DNA of 64,000 bases, taken from positions 62,001 to 126,000 of the forward strand of contig JADNYV010000011.1 in assembly GCA_015501055.1 (NCBI GenBank), given 5' to 3'. The stretch's first letter is position 1. Each line of letters opens with the position of its first letter. Positions 24,056-35,033 of this stretch are shown here, one piece after another. The DNA comes from Mucidula mucida (taxonomy: Eukaryota > Basidiomycota > Agaricomycetes > Agaricales > Physalacriaceae). Both the position numbers and the translations under genes were made by a program. The notes under the pieces were generated by a model. That model did no database searches. It saw only the letters and a list, made by a program, of their open reading frames with translations, and was not told the DNA's origin.

Positions 24056-24555
24056 GATGGTGGTGGTTGGAAGACAAATGGCGCGCGCCTAGACTTTTAC
24101 GCGTCAATGAAGAAAAGCAATATTGCAGCACGTGTTCGCTGTGTGTCTTCGTTGATCCGACTGTGGGGAGCGGTGCCCACCAGGGAGGAACTCATATCAT
24201 TCGAAGGACCAGAGCGCTAGCGCCCCTCCCGATAATATCGACTGTCATTTCCTCACGTTCGTTGTGTCAACGGCATGTTACAGTGCGCGTACAGTCCTTG
24301 AAAACTCATGTAGCTGCAGTGTTGATGAGCAATGACAAGCATCAACAACGCGTCCTGTCCAAGGCGTGTACGATCGCCAAATAAAAAATCAACTGATACC
24401 GAGAGATCAAAATGAAAGGGCTATATTAAATCAAGTGGACTTTAATTTGCGAGCGTCTGGACGTAAGTTATGTTTATCCCGCGAGGAGCGGTGAGTCCTG
24501 CCTAAGGTACCCCCCGCGACACATAGGTAACTTGGCTGGGAGTGTAGTTATACAA
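24056..24555. other. Spacer between SHD copies 1 and 2
   Basis: Holds the upstream region of copy 1. Near 24508-24535, on the minus strand, is a further VTYVSRGVP-stop tail that lies after the present stop of copy 2, showing copy 2 once had the same C-terminus as copy 1. A block near 24224-24262 resembles 23310-23350. Confidence 0.5.
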
Positions 24556-25062
24556 CTAAGCCGCGCACTGATTTGCATACATATCCTCGTGAAATTCTGG
24601 ATATCGCCTGGAGAGCTCATGAAGCACGTCGCTGGCGAGATCATGGAAACGATTTATGGGCAGCGTCGAAAGCTCTTGCCTAAACTGATTGCGCCTCGGG
24701 TGAAAATCATCGCGGGAAAGTAGAAACGGCACTAATGAGGACGTAGAGTCAACCAAATAGATTCAAAGGCGATAGACATAGACCTACCTGTGCTTCCGTA
24801 TTGTCGCCGCATAAGCTCGTCGTAGGCATCGGTGGACAGTTCATGAAAGTGGTGCATTGTGATGCGGGTTAGCTTCTGTCTGGAGGAGGACCGCCAGTCG
24901 GGTGGCGCTGTTTGCAACAGCACTGATCGGGATGAGTGCCCAACCACGAAACACACTCATACCATTCGCCAAATATGCGACTAGAGATTTGCTGAACTCC
25001 TCGAAATGGGTCTTGAATGATTCTATCATCCGATAGTCTATGTCGGAGAACGCAGTCGGCAT
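24556..25062 (-). CDS. SHD-only Spa2 paralogue, copy 2 (open)
   Basis: Exons 25062-24963, 24907-24788, 24731-24556; 131 residues from the first ATG downstream of the SPA2-equivalent start, which has changed to CTG. An in-frame ATG at 25167 would give 166 residues. It carries FSDIDYRMIESFKTHFEEF, SHD1 (LTRITMHHFHELSTDAYDEL) and SHD2 (LSTLPINRFHDLASDVLHEL) and ends EDMYANQCAA. The SPA2 sequence is joined from the end of SHD2 straight to the later EDMYA segment. Introns are canonical (gtatga...acag, gtaggt...ttag). No stop or frameshift interrupts it. Confidence 0.62.
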
Positions 25063-26029
25063 CGGTGACTGCGATAACGCCAGGATGGTGGTAATGGAAG
25101 GCAAACGACGAAACGAAGAGGTTGACAGTGCACGGCACATGTTCGCTAATAAATGAGGATTCAGCATGCCATGATGCCATCATTGTTCAGTCCCCCACTC
25201 TGTGGATCCGTCAATAAGAGTTCAACGTAAGATTACACCTCAGCTATGGAAGTTGGTGATATTCAAAACACGATGACAAGAAATATATAAGCTCGCCGTC
25301 GTAAATGTTCATCAATAGATATTCTTCGGTGGGCCAGGCCCCGGGGAAGGACAACCAATCCCATCTTCCCCGCCTGTCCAGACACCGCTGACTTACGGCT
25401 GTCGATGAACCTGGATTTAGCAGCTAAGAAGGACAACTGCTCATGGACTGAGATGACAGGCGCAAAGTAACCTCTTCAAACTCAGACACGGAGGAGCGGT
25501 ACTGTGGAGTTGTGGCTGCAATGAGACCTGTCGTTTTGGTCGTGCCAGGCGCGAGATGAATGGCTGGCGGAGGAGTGCTGGAGGCGGTAGTCCAGTTGTG
25601 CAAGGTCGACAGCGAAACTATGTGTGTTCGGAAAGCCGGATTGAGATAATGGCGAACGACTCCAGTCTGGCAAGTCATAACGAGAGATTGGCCCAGCCTA
25701 GGCGACTTTGACAAGTGTGACGAGGCGTTTGTGGCTTTGCTCTTGAGAGGAAGAAGGCGGGGTTGGCAGCAAGTAAGCCTTGGGGTCCGTATTATTAGTA
25801 CAAGGCTCCTACATAATGTAGTTGATGACGAAAAGCTGTGTATCTTGCTGACACCTAGTCGCGTAAAACAGCCTACCAGAGAAAAAATATAAACATGTTT
25901 GCGCACCTTTCAAAAAGGATTGGGGACTGTGATCATGAAGTACTTGGATACTCTGCTGTGTATGTGAACATATGATCGTCACACATTGCGCTATGAGAAT
26001 CAGTCAAGTGGGCGGCCCACTAACACTGA
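25063..26029. other. Spacer between SHD copies 2 and 3
   Basis: 25063-25250 is the copied upstream region of copy 2. A stop-free minus-strand frame spans 25424-25906 (160 codons, Ser/Thr-rich, no ATG near its start, no recognised family). It is recorded as a possible exon only. Confidence 0.35.
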
Positions 26030-26559
26030 CTAAGGTACCGCCCGAGATACGTAGGCAACCTCTTTATCGTCGTTGGTGACGAACATGACCTCGCTTGAAC
26101 ATTGCCGCGTGCCCTCAACAAGCCCATCCTCTTTGAACTCCGAATATCGCCTTGAGATGTCATAAACTACGTCGTTGCTCAGCGTCGCAAGATCTTGCCC
26201 AGCCAGGTTGCGAGTCGAGTGCAAATAATCGCGGCGGGTAGAAAGGGCACTGCTGAGGACGTACATAGAATCAGGGCAAAAAAAAAAAAAGTCAAAGGAA
26301 GCTTACCTGCGTCTGCGTGTTATGACTTCGTCGTAGACATCGGTGAACTGGCAAATCGAGAGGCGGGTCAGTGCCTCAGGTTGTCTGGCGGATACCTGGA
26401 AGTTTTTGGGCGCTAGCGGTCAAGATTTGTGCGCAGTGATAGAACAAACTCGTACCTATGGCCAAATATGTGGCCTCAGCTCCTCGAAATGGGTCATCAA
26501 TACCGTCCGAGAGTCTACGTCGGAAAACGCAGGCGGCATCGGCGACTTTGACCCTCCAT
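26030..26559 (-). pseudogene. SHD-only Spa2 paralogue, copy 3 (broken)
   Basis: The ATG at 26559 keeps the SPA2-like leader, but its frame stops within exon 1. The FSDVDSRT-to-THFEEL segment is in another frame and runs into a stop because bases for the SKYLAAYLA segment are deleted. SHD1 is truncated and SHD2 is shifted (DLATLSNDVVYDISRR is readable). The tail is still well kept: CSSEVMFVTNDDKEVAYVSRAVP in pieces at 26030-26105. The second intron contains a 13-A/T tract at 26278-26290. Upstream homology to SPA2 reaches about 26850. Confidence 0.75.
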
Positions 26560-27090
26560 GATCGTAGTAGTTGGAAAACAAAACAAATGACGCGTGCCTA
26601 ACATCGTACGCGTCGATGCAGGAATACGATGGGCACCGCGCATGCCCGCGATTGAATGAAGCACGAGGATCCAGCATCATCGTTATCGATCGACTCTGTG
26701 GGGACCGGTACTCAGCGCGCAATATGCAAAGTGATTGGTGCGACATACATACAATCCACTTCGATCTGATAGCACACGTAGTAACCTATGTAGGCGTAAA
26801 AATACATGACAATAAGATGAACGCGTTCTTCGTAAGAAGACACGCGCGAATATGACGACCAAGGACGCGAAGCTAAAGGTCAAATTCTATGGAGGACCTT
26901 ATTTAGAGTTTTGAACTCAGGGATACTGATCTCCGCTGCAAAAGTGTTAAGAAACTTGATACCTTAACGTTGAAAGGTGCCTACTTACATTTACTCTAAA
27001 CTCTGGGTATCGCCTGAGGAGCTCATAATACACATCGCCGCAGAGTTCGTTGAAACAACATGTCGGCAGCGCTGTAAGCTCTTGCCTAGC

Positions 27091-27469
27091 CTAATTGCGC
27101 CTCGGGTGAAAATCATTGCGGGCGGGTGGAAGGGGCACTAATGAGGGCGTAGAGTCGGTCAATAGATCAAAGGCGATAGACATAGACTTACCTGTGCTTG
27201 CGTATTGTCGCCGCATGAGCTCCTCGTAGACATCGGTGGACAGTTCATGAAACTGGTGCATCATGAGGCGGGCCAGCTGCTGGCTGGCGGAGGACCGCAA
27301 GTTGGGTGGCGCTGTTTGCAACAGCAATCAGAATCAGCGCCCAATTACGAAACACACTCATACCATTCACCAAATATGCGGCAAAATACTTGCTCAGCAC
27401 CTCGAAATGGGTCTTGAATGACTCTATCATCCGATATTCTTTGTCGGAGAACGCAGTCGACCCCGGCAT
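27091..27469 (-). pseudogene. SHD Spa2 paralogue, copy 4 (nonsense-truncated)
   Basis: Exons 27469-27364, 27311-27192 and 27137-27091 would give 90 residues: MPGSTAFSDKEYRMIES, an intact SHD1 (LARLMMHQFHELSTDVYEEL), then NDFHPRRN and a TAG where SPA2 has CAG (Gln). Homology continues past the stop to about 26985, including an SPA2-like exon end and GTAAGT donor. It could still make an SHD1-only peptide. The splice donor after SHD1 is a perfect GTAAGT. Confidence 0.7.
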
Positions 27470-28067
27470 GATGGTGGTCAAAGGAAGGCAAACGACGGAC
27501 ACAATCCTGCGCATCGATTTAGGCACGTGTTGGTCAGCAAATGAGGATTCAGCAGGCCATCATTGTGAGTCCCCAATCATCTTCGTCTATCCCAAATCAA
27601 TAGAGATACGCATCTTATCTCAAGTGATCCTAAAGCCGTGTTCTGAGTAACTTGACAAACTTTCACTTTTCCAGTCAAGTCGAAGCCCTGCAGCAAGAAG
27701 CTAATTATTGTCCAGAAGAGGGAAGAGAAACTCACTGGATCAGCGATCGTTGCATGTAGGGGGACTATGAACGAAACGACGGCCTTGTTTGTTTTCGGCG
27801 ATAACCACACTGCTTGGGATGCGTTTGTATTCTGTGGGAGCAACATGAGGCAAAAGGAGACCTAAACATCACGCCCGACAGTGGGAAACCGTCGAAGGAC
27901 ATCATTGAAAGCATATCATGATATTACCTCGGCCGTGTTCTCGTTCGCAGCATACATTCGACTGTCACATCCACATAGATGTCGCGATACGGAGACCAAA
28001 TGTAGAATCCAGTACTCGGCAGGGCTCTATAATAATAATTCAGCATAACGATACACACCAAGCTCTA
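27470..28067. other. Copied SPA2 promoter and KAR 3' flank
   Basis: 27470-27590 matches the SPA2 upstream region in inverted orientation. From about 27600 to 28067 no supported gene is seen; it is the terminator side of the reductase. Confidence 0.5.
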
Positions 28068-29277
28068 CTACAGTTTTTTCGCCTCCCTCTCCGCCTTCCT
28101 CAAAGCTCTCCTCCGGATATCTTTGTGCAAGTTGTGGGTATAGCTGATGAACAACTGGGGTGCGCCTATGAGAGTCATGGCATAGTCCATAAGAGCGTGA
28201 CTCCAGTATGGCGTCGACGTCCCCGGCCTGCCGCTGCCCAACGCACCACAGGCCATACCAATCTTTCCAAGCACAGACCTAACGAAAGGTCCAGGCAGAG
28301 GAATAAGCGCGGAGGGCTTGCGTATTTTCGAAAGCTTGGAGACGACAAAGTAGGTATTGACGTGCTCGACGGTAATATTGTGCGATTTGACTTCGGCGGC
28401 CAAAGCTGCGGTAAATGTGGCGAGGAAGGCTTTGGTACCGGAGTACGTCGCGAGCATGGGAGAAGGTACGCCGCCAGCGAAGGAGCCAATGTTGAGGATG
28501 AGACCGCGTTTGCGCTGGATCATGCCTGGAAGGATGGTGTATGTGACGCGTAAAGTCGCGTTGACGTTGATGGCGACGATGCCTTCCAGCTCGTCCTTGG
28601 GAGTCTCGGCAAAGTTGACAGGCATGTTGTGGGATCTGCCGACGTTGTTTACTGAAGGTCATGTCAAGAGTAGTCGTTACTCGAGCAAAGGTGGCTTACC
28701 CAAAACACCAACATCCAGAGTTGAAACGACCGCGGAAAGGTTGGCATACGCGGAATCATCGTTGACTGAAAAGTCCATAGCCAGAGTCTGGGTCTTGACA
28801 GCGGAATATTTGGAAGCTGCATTGAGGTAAGTGCAACTCTTGGACTCGCTTTCAGTACGCACTTATTTCAGCAGCCGTAGAGTCCAGGACAGTCTGATTG
28901 CGCGCAACAAGGAGAACATTATATCCAGCCTTGGCCAGCTGGAACGCAAACTCTTTTCCAATGCCGTCCGACGCGCCAGTCACCACGGCCCAGGCGCCCT
29001 TTTTTGCCCCAAAGCGTTTTATCTGCAATGATAATGAACGCTGAGCCTTGAGACAGTGTATCCGCTCACGTTTTGGCCAGAAAGGATAAAGGTCTGCAGG
29101 AAGAACACCGTGCCCTGTATGAAGAGCCGGAGAACGTTGAGAGCACCCAGACCAGCGAGAACAGTGACTGGCAGCGGTTGACTGCGCGCTTCAAGGATGT
29201 CAGCGACATATACAAGGCCGTACGATGTACTCACCCAGCTCGGCTCCCTGTTGAGCAACTTTTTGGATGACGTCCAT
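28068..29277 (-). CDS. IFA38: Very-long-chain 3-oxoacyl-CoA reductase (KAR)
   Basis: ER membrane short-chain dehydrogenase that does the second step of very-long-chain fatty acid elongation (NADPH reduction of 3-ketoacyl-CoA). Exons: 29235-29277, 29070-29188, 28863-29022, 28700-28816, 28068-28651; 340 residues. It has an N-terminal membrane segment ([18 protein letters not shown]), cofactor motif [15 protein letters not shown], catalytic Ser in LNIGSFAG and YSGTK. The C-terminus ends REAKKL, a lysine-rich tail suited to ER retrieval. The length fits the family. Confidence 0.93.
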
Positions 29278-29538
29278 GGTGGTGGGGCAGAGAATTGGGG
29301 ATGCAGGGATATATATGCGCGACGGGTTGAGCGGCAGTCACGCCGGCTATCTAACTTTGCACCATCATCCCCAATGACACGCTCGATGCCGTCCTTCCGC
29401 GTACAACGACGACAGCGCTCTTGACATCGTGGGGACGGAACGAAGAATTTGTACTTGGTACGGTACGGCCCGATAGAGATGGAGGCCCATCTGCTCTGCT
29501 AGGGCCGAGTCATCATCTGCTTTCATCTTTTCATCGTG

Positions 29539-31383
29539 ATGGACATTGAACAGTGCGTTTTCGGGCCCTCATCGCTGTCTATCGAGTAACCGAACAAACC
29601 CAGGTTTCGCAAGGCCGGATACCAAGCCATAGATAGAATATGCGAATACTACTACTCGCTCCAGGACAAGCCAGTGCTGCCCAGCGTCGAACCTGGATAT
29701 CTGCAGAGTCTCATACCAGGTATGCGTGACTGTCTTACTTTGGATCCGACTCACCATCCGTCTGATCAGCATCTGCCCCACAACTTGGAGAGGACTTCCA
29801 ACTAATTGCCGACGACTACCAGAAGCTTATAATCCCAGGTATGTTGAGCGATCAAACGACAAGACTATTCACTGAATCCGTTGTTATAGGCTTGACGCAT
29901 TGGACACACCCTTCATTCTTCGCGTACTTTCCTACTTCCTGTACTTTTGAGGGCATCCTTGCTGATCTCTACTCTACCGCTGTCGTAAACCCCGGATTCA
30001 ACGTGAGTATATCCGTCTAACCTCCCGCTGCTCATGTATTGATCTTGATGCAGTGGGCTGCCAGCCCAGCATGCACCGAACTCGAAATGATCGTCATGGA
30101 CTGGTCCGCCAAGCTCCTCGGACTCTCGCCCGATTTCCTCAACACCTCTGGTATCGGCGGAGGATGTATACAAGTCACCGCATCGGACTCTGCGCTCATT
30201 GCATGCGTTGCGGCGCGTTCATCGTACCAGAGGATGAATCCAGATACGAAAATGGAGGACCTCGTACTGTACGCCACCTCCCAGACACATTCACTTGGCG
30301 TCAAGGCTGCTATGGTGCTCGGTCTCTCGTATCGTATCCTTCCTGTTAAGGAAGAGGACAACTTTGCATTACGTGGCCAGACGTTGAGAAGCGCGCTTGA
30401 AGAAGACGCGGAGCTTGGGCAGAAACCGTTTATCCTCAGTGGGTATCCACATATAAAGCGTCTACGTCAAACTCACCCGTAATAGTCGCGACTGTCGGCA
30501 CCACTTCATCCGGAGCTATCGATAATCTTCCAGAGATTAAGCAAGTCGGTATGTGTATTCTGACAATACCCCGTGTCTTCTCGTCTAATTGTAGAGTTTA
30601 CCAGTCAAAGACCACCCATACCTCCGCGTCCACGTCGATGCCGCCTGGGCAGGCGTCGCACTCAGCTGCCCAGAATACCGCCAAGTCTGCTTCTTAGACG
30701 ACATCAACGAATTCGCTGATTCCTTCTGTACTAATTTCCACAAGGTGCTTTCCTCTTCTCGTCTCTTCTCTTAACCCCTCCGTAACTGACATTCATCCCA
30801 GTGGGGTCTAGTCAACTTTGACGCCTCCACGCTCTGGGTGCGCGATCGCAAATACCTCACCGAGGCCCTGGACATCACGCCCCCCTTCCTGCGCACCAAG
30901 CAGGGCGACGCGGGCACCGTCATCGACTACCGCAACTGGCACCTCGCGCTCGGGCGGCGCTTCCGCTCGCTCAAGTTCTGGTTCGTCCTCCGCAGCTTCG
31001 GCGTCGCCGGCTTCCAGGCGCACATCCGCAAAGGCATCGCGCTCAATCGCGTCTTTGTCTCCCTCGTAGAAACGTCCCCCGTTATCAAGCTCGTTACGCC
31101 TCCGAGCTTTGCGCTTTCTGTGTTCCGCCTGTGTCCGCAGACCCAGGGAGGGGAGGTGCCGCTGGCGGAGCTGAATAATCTGAATAGGATGTTCTTTGGG
31201 AGGATCTCGGCGCGCACGGATATTTATCTGACGCAGACGGTGTTGAATGATGTGTATTGTGTGAGGCTTGCGGTGGGGGCGGCGCTGACAGAGGAGGCGC
31301 ATATAAGGAAGGCATATGAGGTTATTGAGAAGGAGGCGGAGCTGGCTATTGAGGCGTGGAAGGTTGTAGACGGTGTGGTGTGA
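29539..31383 (+). CDS. Aromatic-L-amino-acid decarboxylase (PLP group II)
   Basis: PLP enzyme that decarboxylates tryptophan, tyrosine or related amino acids to amines. Eight exons: 29539-29552, 29604-29719, 29770-29838, 29890-30002, 30054-30438, 30486-30548, 30605-30744, 30802-31383; 493 residues. Motifs: MDIEQFRKAGYQAIDRI, THWTHPSFFAYFPT, VHVDAAWAG, and the PLP lysine in NFHKWGLVNFD. The first exon is only 14 nt. Neighbours are a fatty-acid elongation gene and a MITE/tRNA, so there is no sign of an indole-alkaloid cluster; substrate unknown. Confidence 0.93.
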
Positions 31384-31646
31384 TGTCTGTAGTTTTGGGT
31401 GTACATGCATGTTAGATGTGAATGATGATGGCCTTACTGTACATGTCGTTGAACAATTGACTGCGTGAAATAATCACAAACGGCTGTCTAGACTCTAAAT
31501 AGTGTAGAGTCTATACCTGATGCTGGAGTGTGGCGCTTTGGTGGCATGTTTCGAGACACGGGTAATGCTAGCCACGGTATGGCACAAGTGATGGTCGACT
31601 GCTATTCAAACTTAGTTGGAGATAGATTTTAGAATCTAATTAGCAG

Positions 31647-31665
31647 TCTTCTAAGTTCTAGAAAT
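31647..31665 (+). repeat. 19-bp direct repeat, left copy (target duplication?)
   Basis: tcttctaagttctagaaat, repeated exactly at 31999-32017, directly flanking the foldback element. Confidence 0.85.
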
Positions 31666-31998
31666 TAGGGTGGTGAAGTAAACCCTAGGTTTTGATACAC
31701 CTCGGGTTTACTGCGGTAAGTAACGGTATTGATACAGTATTAAAACTGTCAAGGGCTGGTAGGTAGGTTTCGATACCGACACGTGCCTACTACACGTGCC
31801 GGCGCGGGAGCGCTCAGAGGGCCTTGGGGTGGCGGGATCAAGGCGGGATGAGGGCGGCAGGGCGTTGCGCCACATCACGTGTCTGAAGCACGTGCCGGTA
31901 TCGAAACCGTTACTAACGGTTTCAAAACCTGAGCCTACTGGGCGGTCGGTATCAATACCGTTAGGAACACCCCTGGGAAGTTTACTGCGCCACCCTAA
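31666..31998. mobile_element. Foldback MITE-like element, 333 bp
   Basis: The ends are inverted repeats (left tagggtggtgaagtaaac; the right end reads ttagggtggcgcagtaaac on the other strand). Inside is a second inverted pair, gtttcgataccgacacgtgc (about 31768-31787) against gtttcgataccggcacgtgc read from about 31889-31908 on the other strand, so most of the element can fold into a hairpin. No coding capacity. Identical 19-bp direct repeats flank it, longer than usual DNA-transposon duplications, so the superfamily is left open. Confidence 0.75.
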
Positions 31999-32017
31999 TC
32001 TTCTAAGTTCTAGAAAT
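31999..32017 (+). repeat. 19-bp direct repeat, right copy
   Basis: Exact copy of 31647-31665 on the far side of the foldback element. Confidence 0.85.
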
Positions 32018-32065
32018 GTAAGTTGGGCCACATCGTATCAAAAAACAACGGTGACTTAAGGGCAT

Positions 32066-32150
32066 TCCGACTTGCCTGGTTCGAACAGGCGACATTCAGA
32101 TGACAGGTAACCTTTACAGTCTGACGCTCTTCCAACTGAGCTAAAGTCGG
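32066..32150 (-). tRNA. tRNA-Tyr (GUA) with intron
   Basis: Minus-strand cloverleaf: acceptor stem CCGACTT/AAGTCGG with discriminator A, D arm TAGCTCAGTTGGAAGAGC, anticodon loop CTGTAAA, T arm CCTGTTCGAACCAGG. About 11 extra nt follow the base after the anticodon, the standard place for a nuclear tRNA intron; Tyr-GUA tRNAs commonly have one. The foldback element ends about 50 bp away. Confidence 0.95.
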
Positions 32151-32450
32151 CTGAAGGTCGTTTACTTATGCAAATATACACCTTCAGCATCTCTACGGTA
32201 AAAAGCCACCAAATAAATCATCCTCGGCACTTTGTTGGTGCATCTAGTTTTCCGAGCTGAGCCCGATGAGTAGAAAGTGCTATAATATAAGTTTATTTTC
32301 AAAATTGCTTGTACCATGGGCAGGCGCACGCGCAGGTCTCGATCCACAAGAGGCTTTATTATTCACATATATGTAGGTGTAATTGAATGTCCGGATTCCG
32401 ATACGTCAAGTAGGCATTGCTTTGTTCTAGTTCCAAATCCGGAAGTTGCC
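32151..32450. other. Short intergenic, tRNA to zinc-finger gene
   Basis: About 300 bp upstream of the tRNA and downstream of the zinc-finger gene; no gene seen. Confidence 0.4.
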
Positions 32451-33273
32451 TCAGCCTCGGCGGGCGCTAATCGGGGGAAGCCTTAGGCTCGCGCTGTCCA
32501 GCTCCTCAGGCTCTTGCGGGTGGTGGTACCACGAGAAGGAACGGATGGAGGGGAGCGTCGTGTGTGATGCACCGCCGGGAGGGGGGAGCGCGGACGCCAT
32601 GGCTGCGGATGCGACGTTGGTCGAGGAGACGTAGGTGGCTTTAGGCGGCTTTTGTCGAGTCCTTGGGGGCGTTTGGGGAGACGCTTTGCTAGCCCGTTTG
32701 AACGCCTTGCTACTAGGAGACTCGGCGCCGCCGTTCTGTTTCTTCAATAGAGCCTTCTCGTATTTTTCACTAAAGGCTAGGTTTCAGCTACACGTTGAGT
32801 GTATTGTAATGAACCTCTTACTGATCCTCCGCATGGCGAGTGTTTTCGCCCGACAGCGGAGTGCGGAAGGGACATAACGGACACTGATAGATCCTGTTCA
32901 ATCATGCGACAAGGTCAGTGTGCTGTTGAAGAGATGTCGAGCCGTGATTCTTACCCGTCAGGCTGTCTGTTGTGTTCAAGAATATGCCCCCTTATATGCA
33001 ATACCTCCTCGTTGCATATGTGGCACGTTTTATATCCTGGTTGCGTTTTCGATGGAAGCTGCATCATGTGCATTAATAAACGCGTTGTAAGAGGTGAAGA
33101 AGAGAGATACTTACAATAGCTCGTACATTTGGGTACGCAGAAACTCCGGAAGCCGAGCCCCACGAGGAGCCGTGAGTCGATGCGCTTCCTCTAGGCGAGC
33201 GGGGGCTTTGTACCACGTCGACGTTCATGTAGAAAGGAAGAGACTGGTCTTTGGACGACGAAGAGCGAGACAT
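32451..33273 (-). CDS. Small two-zinc-finger protein
   Basis: Exons 33115-33273, 32955-33058, 32822-32893, 32451-32769; 217 residues. The N-terminus is serine-rich (MSRSSSSKDQSLPFYMN) with an SPRSPRGS phosphosite-like run. Two C2H2-like fingers follow: CHICNEEVLHIRGHILEH and CPLCPFRTPLSGENTRH. A basic, proline-rich tail ends LPPISARRG. All junctions are GT-AG and phases agree. Probably nucleic-acid or protein binding; no named family was recognised. Confidence 0.75.
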
Positions 33274-33737
33274 GGCGGGGGCGATGGAGATTCGCAGGGC
33301 GCTCGCTTTATAGACCAACTCATGGTCAGCCACAGACAAAGGAAGGCGTCCTCGATTTGTCAATAGATTGTATGGTACATTGATGGTCATGTCTGCGGTG
33401 CCTATCGCCGGTCAAATTAAGCATTGCATGCCAACCCTTTGTATGATGGGAGTCCAAGACCATCGCAGCAAAGTGGCGAACAAAAGACCGACTTTGACCA
33501 GCGAGAAACCTGGGGCCTTTGGCTCATCAAAAATGGGGTATTGGTTTTGGGCCAACGGTAGAGTGTGATTGCCGGTCCAACGCTGAGACAAAGGCTCCGT
33601 CAAAGATATTTTAGAGCCAAGGACGCAGATAGTTCGCTCGCAAAGAGCACAGTCAGGGTCACGTGGGAGCAACTTTAATTTACCCCTGAGATCGTTCTCT
33701 GCCCCGGTTGATACAAATTTACAACTGCCTTCATTCG
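33274..33737. other. Intergenic, 464 bp
   Basis: Promoter of the zinc-finger gene and 3' flank of the hydrolase. A 122-codon minus frame crosses into the hydrolase 3' end but lacks support. Confidence 0.4.
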
Positions 33738-34755
33738 TCAAACCGTATTCGAAATCCACCTCGCCACGTCGGCGCTCCATTCCTCGCCTTCGCCAGTTCC
33801 CAAACAGAACGTTACGCTGAGGTGATTATGACCTTCAGCGATGAATTGCTCATGCTTCACCCCACGAGCGACAAGTGCATCCGAAAACATCTTCGACCCA
33901 TCCAGGAAAGACTGGGGATCCCTTTCTGACACTCCAAGAAGGATCCGAGGAAATGACGCCACACGGTTTGCGTCTGCGGTTTGAAGGACCGACAGAGGTA
34001 ATTTAGATGTGACCTCTCCTGCAAAGTATTCCTTCACGGTACTAGCCTGAAGGGTGGGCAGACTCGTGGCGTCGTATGCGTACGCCCCAGAGAACAGGAT
34101 GACGCCTCCGATCTTGGGGTGCAGAACGTCAGAATAAAGCTCTGGCGACGCCAGCATGCTGAAGACATTGACGGCCCCGGCGGAATGTCCCATGACATAG
34201 AGGGAGTTTATGTCTGGATTCGTTACACCGTTGAAGAGAAGACTCTGGGGGTTCTCGACGACCCACAATAAGGCATCTCGAATATCGGCAGCTTGCTCTG
34301 GATGTTTGACCTCTGGGGAGAGTCGGTAATCCGGAACGATGGTGATGAAGCCTTTCCGGGAGAAGTGCATCCCCAGATTTCCGTAGGATAGTTCAGCAGG
34401 CGCGGGAAGCGTTCGTGAGCCAGACGTGAAGCCACCTCCGTAGCAAAAGACCAAGATCTTCGTTTGATCCTCGATGGTGGACTCTGGTGGATAGTATACG
34501 TCCAACTGACGGGTTTCAACATACAGAAACCTAGTTTGACTGATAATTATACCTTGTGCCGAGGTGCAGGTCCATATGCGAAGGTTCGCTTGGGCGTTTT
34601 TAGGATAGCTTCTTTGTTTGCCTCGAGCAAAGGCAGGAAGATTCCAACAGCTAGACGTCGGTTAGAATCGAGTAACGACGATCGGAGGAGATTGGCGCAC
34701 TTGGGAATATGATTTTATAGATCTCGCGCTCTTGAAGTTGAGCTACTCGCTGCAT
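33738..34755 (-). CDS. Alpha/beta hydrolase (esterase/lipase type)
   Basis: Exons 34701-34755, 34553-34650, 33738-34505; 306 residues. The N-terminus is MQRVAQLQEREIYKIIF, then LDVYYPPES and the oxyanion region FCYGGGFTSGSR (a GGG-type hole where many relatives have HGGG). Nucleophile elbow GHSAGA, probable acid in SERDPQSF, and the histidine in EGHNHLS complete a Ser-Asp-His triad. Cytosolic by sequence (no leader). Substrate unknown; carboxylesterase or a kynurenine-formamidase-like role are both possible. Confidence 0.87.
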
Positions 34756-35033
34756 GATGACGAGATATAAGTAGTGCTTATCAAGAAGAACGTGAGTGCG
34801 TGCGTGAGAGCAGCATCACAATGCTATCGACCCATGCTTGGTGGGAGAAAGGTACGAAGTCGGGAAAATGATCCGACATGCTACTTTCCGGACCGAAACC
34901 TTTCACTAACCTGTCAGTCAGTACGACTTACCTCCTGCTAACACTTTCTGACTCTGAGTTTTCTTTTTGACCAGGATGATTGCCACAATTGAAACTACAG
35001 CACAAAATACACGAGAGTCAACCGGACCCTTAA

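Noticed and set aside
23464..27588. SHD copies as an assembly duplication artefact of SPA2
   Set aside because: The copies differ strongly from SPA2 and from each other and have distinct deletions and tails.
28357..28830. 157-codon plus-strand ORF
   Set aside because: Antisense to the 3-ketoacyl-CoA reductase exons; no family features.
29539..31383. Psilocybin- or tryptamine-type biosynthetic cluster around the decarboxylase
   Set aside because: No methyltransferase, kinase or P450 neighbour; flanks are a fatty-acid gene and a MITE/tRNA.
30808..31410. 200-codon minus-strand ORF
   Set aside because: Antisense shadow of the decarboxylase last exon, caused by GC-rich third positions.
31647..32017. 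Solo LTR interpretation of the 333-bp element
   Set aside because: Ends are inverted repeats rather than TG...CA, and the interior folds back on itself.
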